This document shows, piece after piece, positions 52,304 to 63,950 of a stretch of DNA of 64,000 nucleotides. Where the stretch lies: NCBI GenBank assembly GCA_963989245.1, contig CAXDII010000646.1, forward strand, positions 186,001 to 250,000. Reading direction: 5' to 3'. This DNA is from Nansenia antarctica (Eukaryota; Chordata; Actinopteri; Argentiniformes; Microstomatidae). The first letter of the stretch is position 1. Every line of letters starts with the position of its first letter. The position numbers and the translations under genes were made by a program. The notes below the pieces were generated by a model. That model did no database searches. It was not told where the DNA came from and saw only the letters and a program-made list of their open reading frames with translations.

Positions 52304-55300
52304 TCAAAATGTGCTCGTGAAAGGCAGAAAACAACACTTTGATAGTTTGATATAACTTGAGAACGAATGCAAAAAACAGTCCACTCTAAGAACAGGCCGC
52401 TTGGACACTTTCAGAACAGCTCTGTTAATGACTGAAAACAGCTCTCGAAGAGATTGTCAAAAGAGACTCCGAAAACGAAACGTTGATCACTTTTGAGCAA
52501 AAGGCTGCACACACGCAATTCAAGTTGCTCTGATTGTCATTTAGAGTTACATTATATGATTATTCAACAACAAGTCAAAATGTGCTCGTGAAAGGCAGAA
52601 AACAACACTTTGATAGTTTGATATAACTTGAGAACGAATGCAAAAAACAGTCCACTCTAAGAACAGGCCGCTTGGACACTTTCAGAACAGCTCTGTTAAT
52701 GACTGAAAACAGCTCTCGAAGAGATTGTCAAAAGAGACTCCGAAAACGAAACGTTGATCACTTTTGAGCAAAAGGCTGCACACACGCAATTCAAGTTGCT
52801 CTGATTGTCATTTAGAGTTACATTATATGATTATTCAACAACAAGTCAAAATGTGCTCGTGAAAGGCAGAAAACAACACTTTGATAGTTTGATATAACTT
52901 GAGAACGAATGCAAAAAACAGTCCACTCTAAGAACAGGCCGCTTGGACACTTTCAGAACAGCTCTGTTAATGACTGAAAACAGCTCTCGAAGAGATTGTC
53001 AAAAGAGACTCCGAAAACGAAACGTTGATCACTTTTGAGCAAAAGGCTGCACACACGCAATTCAAGTTGCTCTGATTGTCATTTAGAGTTACATTATAGG
53101 ATTATTCAACAACAAGTCAAAATGTGCTCGTGAAAGGCAGAAAACAACACTTTGATAGTTTGATATAACTTGAGAACGAATGCAAAAAACAGTCCACTCT
53201 AAGAACAGGCCGCTTGGACACTTTCAGAACAGCTCTGTTAATGACTGAAAACAGCTCTCGAAGAGATTGTCAAAAGAGACTCTGAAAACGAAACGTTGAT
53301 CACTTTTGAGCAAAAGGCTGCACACACGCAATTCAAGTTGCTCTGATTGTCATTTAGAGTTACATTATAGGATTATTCAACAACAAGTCAAAATGTGCTC
53401 GTGAAAGGCAGAAAACAACACTTTGATAGTTTGATATAACTTGAGAACGAATGCAAAAAACAGTCCACTCTAAGAACAGGCCGCTTGGACACTTTCAGAA
53501 CAGCTCTGTTAATGACTGAAAACAGCTCTCGAAGAGATTGTCAAAAGAGACTCCGAAAACGAAACGTTGATCACTTTTGAGCAAAAGGCTGCACACACGC
53601 AATTCAAGTTGCTCTGATTGTCATTTAGAGTTACATTATAGGATTATTCAACAACAAGTCAAAATGTGCTCGTGAAAGGCAGAAAACAACACTTTGATAG
53701 TTTGATATAACTTGAGAACGAATGCAAAAAACAGTCCACTCTAAGAACAGGCCGCTTGGACACTTTCAGAACAGCTCTGTTAATGACTGAAAACAGCTCT
53801 CGAAGAGATTGTCAAAAGAGACTCTGAAAACGAAACGTTGATCACTTTTGAGCAAAAGGCTGCACACACGCAATTCAAGTTGCTCTGATTGTCATTTAGA
53901 GTTACATTATAGGATTATTCAACAACAAGTCAAAATGTGCTCGTGAAAGGCAGAAAACAACACTTTGATAGTTTGATATAACTTGAGAACGAATGCAAAA
54001 AACAGTCCACTCTAAGAACAGGCCGCTTGGACACTTTCAGAACAGCTCTGTTAATGACTGAAAACAGCTCTCGAAGAGATTGTCAAAAGAGACTCTGAAA
54101 ACGAAACGTTGATCACTTTTGAGCAAAAGGCTGCACACACGCAATTCAAGTTGCTCTGATTGTCATTTAGAGTTACATTATAGGATTATTCAACAACAAG
54201 TCAAAATGTGCTCGTGAAAGGCAGAAAACAACACTTTGATAGTTTGATATAACTTGAGAACGAATGCAAAAAACAGTCCACTCTAAGAACAGGCCGCTTG
54301 GACACTTTCAGAACAGCTCTGTTAATGACTGAAAACAGCTCTCGAAGAGATTGTCAAAAGAGACTCTGAAAACGAAACGTTGATCACTTTTGAGCAAAAG
54401 GCTGCACACACGCAATTCAAGTTGCTCTGATTGTCATTTAGAGTTACATTATAGGATTATTCAACAACAAGTCAAAATGTGCTCGTGAAAGGCAGAAAAC
54501 AACACTTTGATAGTTTGATATAACTTGAGAACGAATGCAAAAAACAGTCCACTCTAAGAACAGGCCGCTTGGACACTTTCAGAACAGCTCTGTTAATGAC
54601 TGAAAACAGCTCTCGAAGAGATTGTCTAAAGAGACTCCGAAAACGAAACGTTGATCACTTTTGAGCAAAAGGCTGCACACACGCAATTCAAGTTGCTCTG
54701 ATTGTCATTTAGAGTTACATTATAGGATTATTCAACAACAAGTCAAAATGTGCTCGTGAAAGGCAGAAAACAACACTTTGATAGTTTGATATAACTTGAG
54801 AACGAATGCAAAAAACAGTCCACTCTAAGAACAGGCCGCTTGGACACTTTCAGAACAGCTCTGTTAATGACTGAAAACAGCTCTCGAAGAGATTGTCAAA
54901 AGAGACTCCGAAAACGAAACGTTGATCACTTTTGAGCAAAAGGCTGCACACACGCAATTCAAGTTGCTCTGATTGTCATTTAGAGTTACATTATAGGATT
55001 ATTCAACAACAAGTCAAAATGTGCTCGTGAAAGGCAGAAAACAACACTTTGATAGTTTGATATAACTTGAGAACGAATGCAAAAAACAGTCCACTCTAAG
55101 AACAGGCCGCTTGGACACTTTCAGAACAGCTCTGTTAATGACTGAAAACAGCTCTCGAAGAGATTGTCTAAAGAGACTCCGAAAACGAAACGTTGATCAC
55201 TTTTGAGCAAAAGGCTGCACACACGCAATTCAAGTTGCTCTGATTGTCATTTAGAGTTACATTATAGGATTATTCAACAACAAGTCAAAATGTGCTCGTG

Positions 55301-57720
55301 AAAGGCAGAAAACAACACTTTGATAGTTTGATATAACTTGAGAACGAATGCAAAAAACAGTCCACTCTAAGAACAGGCCGCTTGGACACTTTCAGAACAG
55401 CTCTGTTAATGACTGAAAACAGCTCTCGAAGAGATTGTCAAAAGAGACTCCGAAAACGAAACGTTGATCACTTTTGAGCAAAAGGCTGCACACACGCAAT
55501 TCAAGTTGCTCTGATTGTCATTTAGAGTTACATTATAGGATTATTCAACAACAAGTCAAAATGTGCTCGTGAAAGGCAGAAAACAACACTTTGATAGTTT
55601 GATATAACTTGAGAACGAATGCAAAAAACAGTCCACTCTAAGAACAGGCCGCTTGGACACTTTCAGAACAGCTCTGTTAATGACTGAAAACAGCTCTCGA
55701 AGAGATTGTCAAAAGAGACTCCGAAAACGAAACGTTGATCACTTTTGAGCAAAAGGCTGCACACACGCAATTCAAGTTGCTCTGATTGTCATTTAGAGTT
55801 ACATTATATGATTATTCAACAACAAGTCAAAATGTGCTCGTGAAAGGCAGAAAACAACACTTTGATAGTTTGATATAACTTGAGAACGAATGCAAAAAAC
55901 AGTCCACTCTAAGAACAGGCCGCTTGGACACTTTCAGAACAGCTCTGTTAATGACTGAAAACAGCTCTCGAAGAGATTGTCAAAAGAGACTCCGAAAACG
56001 AAACGTTGATCACTTTTGAGCAAAAGGCTGCACACACGCAATTCAAGTTGCTCTGATTGTCATTTAGAGTTACATTATATGATTATTCAACAACAAGTCA
56101 AAATGTGCTCGTGAAAGGCAGAAAACAACACTTTGATAGTTTGATATAACTTGAGAACGAATGCAAAAAACAGTCCACTCTAAGAACAGGCCGCTTGGAC
56201 ACTTTCAGAACAGCTCTGTTAATGACTGAAAACAGCTCTCGAAGAGATTGTCAAAAGAGACTCCGAAAACGAAACGTTGATCACTTTTGAGCAAAAGGCT
56301 GCACACACGCAATTCAAGTTGCTCTGATTGTCATTTAGAGTTACATTATAGGATTATTCAACAACAAGTCAAAATGTGCTCGTGAAAGGCAGAAAACAAC
56401 ACTTTGATAGTTTGATATAACTTGAGAACGAATGCAAAAAACAGTCCACTCTAAGAACAGGCCGCTTGGACACTTTCAGAACAGCTCTGTTAATGACTGA
56501 AAACAGCTCTCGAAGAGATTGTCAAAAGAGACTCTGAAAACGAAACGTTGATCACTTTTGAGCAAAAGGCTGCACACACGCAATTCAAGTTGCTCTGATT
56601 GTCATTTAGAGTTACATTATAGGATTATTCAACAACAAGTCAAAATGTGCTCGTGAAAGGCAGAAAACAACACTTTGATAGTTTGATATAACTTGAGAAC
56701 GAATGCAAAAAACAGTCCACTCTAAGAACAGGCCGCTTGGACACTTTCAGAACAGCTCTGTTAATGACTGAAAACAGCTCTCGAAGAGATTGTCAAAAGA
56801 GACTCCGAAAACGAAACGTTGATCACTTTTGAGCAAAAGGCTGCACACACGCAATTCAAGTTGCTCTGATTGTCATTTAGAGTTACATTATAGGATTATT
56901 CAACAACAAGTCAAAATGTGCTCGTGAAAGGCAGAAAACAACACTTTGATAGTTTGATATAACTTGAGAACGAATGCAAAAAACAGTCCACTCTAAGAAC
57001 AGGCCGCTTGGACACTTTCAGAACAGCTCTGTTAATGACTGAAAACAGCTCTCGAAGAGATTGTCAAAAGAGACTCTGAAAACGAAACGTTGATCACTTT
57101 TGAGCAAAAGGCTGCACACACGCAATTCAAGTTGCTCTGATTGTCATTTAGAGTTACATTATAGGATTATTCAACAACAAGTCAAAATGTGCTCGTGAAA
57201 GGCAGAAAACAACACTTTGATAGTTTGATATAACTTGAGAACGAATGCAAAAAACAGTCCACTCTAAGAACAGGCCGCTTGGACACTTTCAGAACAGCTC
57301 TGTTAATGACTGAAAACAGCTCTCGAAGAGATTGTCAAAAGAGACTCTGAAAACGAAACGATCACTTTTGAGCAAAAGGCTGCACACACGCAATTCAAGT
57401 TGCTCTGATTGTCATTTAGAGTTACATTATAGGATTATTCAACAACAAGTCAAAATGTGCTCGTGAAAGGCAGAAAACAACACTTTGATAGTTTGATATA
57501 ACTTGAGAACGAATGCAAAAAACAGTCCACTCTAAGAACAGGCCGCTTGGACACTTTCAGAACAGCTCTGTTAATGACTGAAAACAGCTCTCGAAGAGAT
57601 TGTCAAAAGAGACTCTGAAAACGAAACGTTGATCACTTTTGAGCAAAAGGCTGCACACACGCAATTCAAGTTGCTCTGATTGTCATTTAGAGTTACATTA
57701 TAGGATTATTCAACAACAAG
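52033..57720. repeat. Array segment, units 193-213: cassette-free 12-unit repeat
   Basis: Class order: 1,3,3,1,2,1,2,2,2,5,1,5,1,3,3,1,2,1,2,2,2. Units 192-201 and 204-213 have the same ten-class order at 12-unit spacing (3252 bp). Units 202-209 also match units 164-171. Classes 9 and 10 do not occur after unit 191. Unit 212 carries the first 3-bp deletion, absent from its counterpart unit 200, so it postdates the duplication. Confidence 0.9.
57182..57449. repeat. Unit 212 with a 3-bp deletion
   Basis: The normal cgaaacgttgatcac reads cgaaacgatcac, so three bases (gtt or ttg) are missing at the 57360/57361 junction. The loss destroys the AACGTT palindrome and shortens the unit to 268 bp. It is one of only two length changes in the window and is private to this unit. 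Confidence 0.93.
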
Positions 57721-58533
57721 TCAAAATGTGCTCGTGAAAGGCAGAAAACAACACTTTGATAGTTTGATATAACTTGAGAACGAATGCAAAAAACAGTCCA
57801 CTCTAAGAACAGGCCGCTTGGACACTTTCAGAACAGCTCTGTTAATGACTGAAAACAGCTCTCGAAGAGATTGTCAAAAGAGACTCCGAAAACGAAACGT
57901 TGATCACTTTTGAGCAAAAGGCTGCACACACGCAATTCAAGTTGCTCTGATTGTCATTTAGAGTTACATTATATGATTATTCAACAACAAGTCAAAATGT
58001 GCTCGTGAAAGGCAGAAAACAACACTTTGATAGTTTGATATAACTTGAGAACGAATGCAAAAAACAGTCCACTCTAAGAACAGGCCGCTTGGACACTTTC
58101 AGAACAGCTCTGTTAATGACTGAAAACAGCTCTCGAAGAGATTGTCAAAAGAGACTCCGAAAACGAAACGTTGATCACTTTTGAGCAAAAGGCTGCACAC
58201 ACGCAATTCAAGTTGCTCTGATTGTCATTTAGAGTTACATTATATGATTATTCAACAACAAGTCAAAATGTGCTCGTGAAAGGCAGAAAACAACACTTTG
58301 ATAGTTTGATATAACTTGAGAACGAATGCAAAAAACAGTCCACTCTAAGAACAGGCCGCTTGGACACTTTCAGAACAGCTCTGTTAATGACTGAAAACAG
58401 CTCTCGAAGAGATTGTCAAAAGAGACTCCGAAAACGAAACGTTGATCACTTTTGAGCAAAAGGCTGCACACACGCAATTCAAGTTGCTCTGATTGTCATT
58501 TAGAGTTACATTATAGGATTATTCAACAACAAG

Positions 58534-58801
58534 TCAAAATGTGCTCGTGAAAGGCAGAAAACAACACTTTGATAGTTTGATATAACTTGAGAACGAATGC
58601 AAAAAACAGTCCACTCTAAGAACAGGCCGCTTGGACACGTTCAGAACAGCTCTGTTAATGACTGAAAACAGCTCTCGAAGAGATTGTCAAAAGAGACTCT
58701 GAAAACGAAACGTTGATCACTTTTGAGCAAAAGGCTGCACACACGCAATTCAAGTTGCTCTGATTGTCATTTAGAGTTACATTATAGGATTATTCAACAA
58801 G
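58534..58801. repeat. Unit 217 with a CAA loss and T106G
   Basis: The CAA run at unit positions 262-270 has two triplets instead of three (58795-58800), as expected from replication slippage, which shortens the unit to 268 bp. The same unit has a private T106G (58639), so it is the most altered monomer of the window apart from the class 10 units. Confidence 0.93.
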
Positions 58802-59885
58802 TCAAAATGTGCTCGTGAAAGGCAGAAAACAACACTTTGATAGTTTGATATAACTTGAGAACGAATGCAAAAAACAGTCCACTCTAAGAACAGGCCGCTT
58901 GGACACTTTCAGAACAGCTCTGTTAATGACTGAAAACAGCTCTCGAAGAGATTGTCAAAAGAGACTCCGAAAACGAAACGTTGATCACTTTTGAGCAAAA
59001 GGCTGCACACACGCAATTCAAGGTGCTCTGATTGTCATTTAGAGTTACATTATAGGATTATTCAACAACAAGTCAAAATGTGCTCGTGAAAGGCAGAAAT
59101 CAACACTTTGATAGTTTGATATAACTTGAGAACGAATGCAAAAAACAGTCCACTCTAAGAACAGGCCGCTTGGACACTTTCAGAACAGCTCTGTTAATGA
59201 CTGAAAACAGCTCTCGAAGAGATTGTCAAAAGAGACTCCGAAAACGAAACGTTGATCACTTTTGAGCAAAAGGCTGCACACACGCAATTCAAGTTGCTCT
59301 GATTGTCATTTAGAGTTACATTATAGGATTATTCAACAACAAGTCAAAATGTGCTCGTGAAAGGCAGAAAACAACACTTTGATAGTTTGATATAACTTGA
59401 GAACGAATGCAAAAAACAGTCCACTCTAAGAACAGGCCGCTTGGACACTTTCAGAACAGCTCTGTTAATGACTGAAAACAGCTCTCGAAGAGATTGTCAA
59501 AAGAGACTCTGAAAACGAAACGTTGATCACTTTTGAGCAAAAGGCTGCACACACGCAATTCAAGTTGCTCTGATTGTCATTTAGAGTTACATTATAGGAT
59601 TATTCAACAACAAGTCAAAATGTGCTCGTGAAAGGCAGAAAACAACACTTTGATAGTTTGATATAACTTGAGAACGAATGCAAAAAACAGGCCACTCTAA
59701 GAACAGGCCGCTTGGACACTTTCAGAACAGCTCTGTTAATGACTGAAAACAGCTCTCGAAGAGATTGTCAAAAGAGACTCCGAAAACGAAACGTTGATCA
59801 CTTTTGAGCAAAAGGCTGCACACACGCAATTCAAGTTGCTCTGATTGTCATTTAGAGTTACATTATAGGATTATTCAACAACAAG

Positions 59886-62595
59886 TCAAAATGTGCTCGT
59901 GAAAGGCAGAAAACAACACTTTGATAGTTTGATATAACTTGAGAACGAATGCAAAAAACAGTCCACTCTAAGAACAGGCCGCTTGGACACTTTCAGAACA
60001 GCTCTGTTAATGACTGAAAACAGCTCTCGAAGAGATTGTCAAAAGAGACTCTGAAAACGAAACGTTGATCACTTTTGAGCAAAAGGCTGCACACACGCAA
60101 TTCAAGTTGCTCTGATTGTCATTTAGAGTTACATTATAGGATTATTCAACAACAAGTCAAAATGTGCTCGTGAAAGGCAGAAAACAACACTTTGATAGTT
60201 TGATATAACTTGAGAACGAATGCAAAAAACAGTCCACTCTAAGAACAGGCCGCTTGGACACTTTCAGAACAGCTCTGTTAATGACTGAAAACAGCTCTCG
60301 AAGAGATTGTCAAAAGAGACTCCGAAAACGAAACGTTGATCACTTTTGAGCAAAAGGCTGCACACACGCAATTCCAGTTGCTCTGATTGTCATTTAGAGT
60401 TACATTATATGATTATTCAACAACAAGTCAAAATGTGCTCGTGAAAGGCAGAAAACAACACTTTGATAGTTTGATATAACTTGAGAACGAATGCAAAAAA
60501 CAGTCCACTCTAAGAACAGGCCGCTTGGACACTTTCAGAACAGCTCTGTTAATGACTGAAAACAGCTCTCGAAGAGATTGTCAAAAGAGACTCCGAAAAC
60601 GAAACGTTGATCACTTTTGAGCAAAAGGCTGCACACACGCAATTCAAGTTGCTCTGATTGTCATTTAGAGTTACATTATAGGATTATTCAACAACAAGTC
60701 AAAATGTGCTCGTGAAAGGCAGAAAACAACACTTTGATAGTTTGATATAACTTGAGAACGAATGCAAAAAACAGTCCACTCTAAGAACAGGCCGCTTGGA
60801 CACTTTCAGAACAGCTCTGTTAATGACTGAAAACAGCTCTCGAAGAGATTGTCAAAAGAGACTCTGAAAACGAAACGTTGATCACTTTTGAGCAAAAGGC
60901 TGCACACACGCAATTCAAGTTGCTCTGATTGTCATTTAGAGTTACATTATAGGATTATTCAACAACAAGTCAAAATGTGCTCGTGAAAGGCAGAAAACAA
61001 CACTTTGATAGTTTGATATAACTTGAGAACGAATGCAAAAAACAGTCCACTCTAAGAACAGGCCGCTTGGACACTTTCAGAACAGCTCTGTTAATGACTG
61101 AAAACAGCTCTCGAAGAGATTGTCAAAAGAGACTCTGAAAACGAAACGTTGATCACTTTTGAGCAAAAGGCTGCACACACGCAATTCAAGTTGCTCTGAT
61201 TGTCATTTAGAGTTACATTATAGGATTATTCAACAACAAGTCAAAATGTGCTCGTGAAAGGCAGAAAACAACACTTTGATAGTTTGATATAACTTGAGAA
61301 CGAATGCAAAAAACAGTCCACTCTAAGAACAGGCCGCTTGGACACTTTCAGAACAGCTCTGTTAATGACTGAAAACAGCTCTCGAAGAGATTGTCAAAAG
61401 AGACTCTGAAAACGAAACGTTGATCACTTTTGAGCAAAAGGCTGCACACACGCAATTCAAGTTGCTCTGATTGTCATTTAGAGTTACATTATAGGATTAT
61501 TCAACAACAAGTCAAAATGTGCTCGTGAAAGGCAGAAAACAACACTTTGATAGTTTGATATAACTTGAGAACGAATGCAAAAAACAGTCCACTCTAAGAA
61601 CAGGCCGCTTGGACACTTTCAGAACAGCTCTGTTAATGACTGAAAACAGCTCTCGAAGAGATTGTCAAAAGAGACTCCGAAAACGAAACGTTGATCACTT
61701 TTGAGCAAAAGGCTGCACACACGCAATTCCAGTTGCTCTGATTGTCATTTAGAGTTACATTATATGATTATTCAACAACAAGTCAAAATGTGCTCGTGAA
61801 AGGCAGAAAACAACACTTTGATAGTTTGATATAACTTGAGAACGAATGCAAAAAACAGTCCACTCTAAGAACAGGCCGCTTGGACACTTTCAGAACAGCT
61901 CTGTTAATGACTGAAAACAGCTCTCGAAGAGATTGTCAAAAGAGACTCCGAAAACGAAACGTTGATCACTTTTGAGCAAAAGGCTGCACACACGCAATTC
62001 AAGTTGCTCTGATTGTCATTTAGAGTTACATTATAGGATTATTCAACAACAAGTCAAAATGTGCTCGTGAAAGGCAGAAAACAACACTTTGATAGTTTGA
62101 TATAACTTGAGAACGAATGCAAAAAACAGTCCACTCTAAGAACAGGCCGCTTGGACACTTTCAGAACAGCTCTGTTAATGACTGAAAACAGCTCTCGAAG
62201 AGATTGTCAAAAGAGACTCTGAAAACGAAACGTTGATCACTTTTGAGCAAAAGGCTGCACACACGCAATTCAAGTTGCTCTGATTGTCATTTAGAGTTAC
62301 ATTATAGGATTATTCAACAACAAGTCAAAATGTGCTCGTGAAAGGCAGAAAACAACACTTTGATAGTTTGATATAACTTGAGAACGAATGCAAAAAACAG
62401 TCCACTCTAAGAACAGGCCGCTTGGACACTTTCAGAACAGCTCTGTTAATGACTGAAAACAGCTCTCGAAGAGATTGTCAAAAGAGACTCTGAAAACGAA
62501 ACGTTGATCACTTTTGAGCAAAAGGTTGCACACACGCAATTCAAGTTGCTCTGATTGTCATTTAGAGTTACATTATAGGATTATTCAACAACAAG
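59886..62595. repeat. 5-unit tandem duplication, units 222-226 and 227-231
   Basis: Both copies read 2,3,1,2,2, and the class 3 units (223 and 228) alone share A219C (60375 and 61730), which proves common descent better than the common classes do. Unit 231 then gained C202T. Period 1355 bp. Confidence 0.9.
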
Positions 62596-63950
62596 TCAAA
62601 ATGTGCTCGTGAAAGGCAGAAAACAACACTTTGATAGTTTGATATAACTTGAGAACGAATGCAAAAAACAGTCCACTCTAAGAACAGGCCGCTTGGACAC
62701 TTTCAGAACAGCTCTGTTAATGACTGAAAACAGCTCTCGAAGAGATTGTCAAAAGAGACTCTGAAAACGAAACGTTGATCACTTTTGAGCAAAAGGCTGC
62801 ACACACGCAATTCAAGTTGCTCTGATTGTCATTTAGAGTTACATTATAGGATTATTCAACAACAAGTCAAAATGTGCTCGTGAAAGGCAGAAATCAACAC
62901 TTTGATAGTTTGATATAACTTGAGAACGAATGCAAAAAACAGTCCACTCTAAGAACAGGCCGCTTGGACACTTTCAGAACAGCTCTGTTAATGACTGAAA
63001 ACAGCTCTCGAAGAGATTGTCAAAAGAGACTCTGAAAACGAAACGTTGATCACTTTTGAGCAAAAGGCTGCACACACGCAATTCAAGTTGCTCTGATTGT
63101 CATTTAGAGTTACATTATAGGATTATTCAACAACAAGTCAAAATGTGCTCGTGAAAGGCAGAAATCAACACTTTGATAGTTTGATATAACTTGAGAACGA
63201 ATGCAAAAAACAGTCCACTCTAAGAACAGGCCGCTTGGACACTTTCAGAACAGCTCTGTTAATGACTGAAAACAGCTCTCGAAGAGATTGTCTAAAGAGA
63301 CTCCGAAAACGAAACGTTGATCACTTTTGAGCAAAAGGCTGCACACACGCAATTCAAGTTGCTCTGATTGTCATTTAGAGTTACATTATAGGATTATTCA
63401 ACAACAAGTCAAAATGTGCTCGTGAAAGGCAGAAAACAACACTTTGATAGTTTGATATAACTTGAGAACGAATGCAAAAAACAGTCCACTCTAAGAACAG
63501 GCCGCTTGGACACTTTCAGAACAGCTCTGTTAATGACTGAAAACAGCTCTCGAAGAGATTGTCAAAAGAGACTCTGAAAACGAAACGTTGATCACTTTTG
63601 AGCAAAAGGCTGCACACACGCAATTCAAGTTGCTCTGATTGTCATTTAGAGTTACATTATAGGATTATTCAACAACAAGTCAAAATGTGCTCGTGAAAGG
63701 CAGAAAACAACACTTTGATAGTTTGATATAACTTGAGAACGAATGCAAAAAACAGTCCACTCTAAGAACAGGCCGCTTGGACACTTTCAGAACAGCTCTG
63801 TTAATGACTGAAAACAGCTCTCGAAGAGATTGTCAAAAGAGACTCCGAAAACGAAACGTTGATCACTTTTGAGCAAAAGGCTGCACACACGCAATTCAAG
63901 TTGCTCTGATTGTCATTTAGAGTTACATTATAGGATTATTCAACAACAAG

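Larger units (their letters stand above)
51762..57720. repeat. 12-unit block repeat, units 192-201 and 204-213
   Basis: Ten units share the order 5,1,3,3,1,2,1,2,2,2 at 3252-bp spacing, apart from the deletion in unit 212. The second copy directly precedes the more diverged end of the window. Confidence 0.86.
57721..63950. repeat. Array segment, units 214-236: most diverged part
   Basis: Class order: 3,3,1,2,1,7,2,1,2,3,1,2,2,2,3,1,2,2,2,8,6,2,1. Private changes cluster here: T106G (58639) and a CAA loss (58795-58800) in unit 217, T222G in unit 218 (59023), T77G in unit 221 (59691), A219C in units 223 and 228 (60375, 61730), C202T in unit 231 (62526). That is a clearly higher density than in the preceding 57 kb. 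The shared A219C marks a 5-unit duplication. Confidence 0.9.

Noticed and set aside
57182..58801. Two 3-bp deletions as a sign of reading-frame constraint
   Set aside because: The sequence is not coding. One is a plain CAA-triplet slippage, and two events are too few to infer a length rule.
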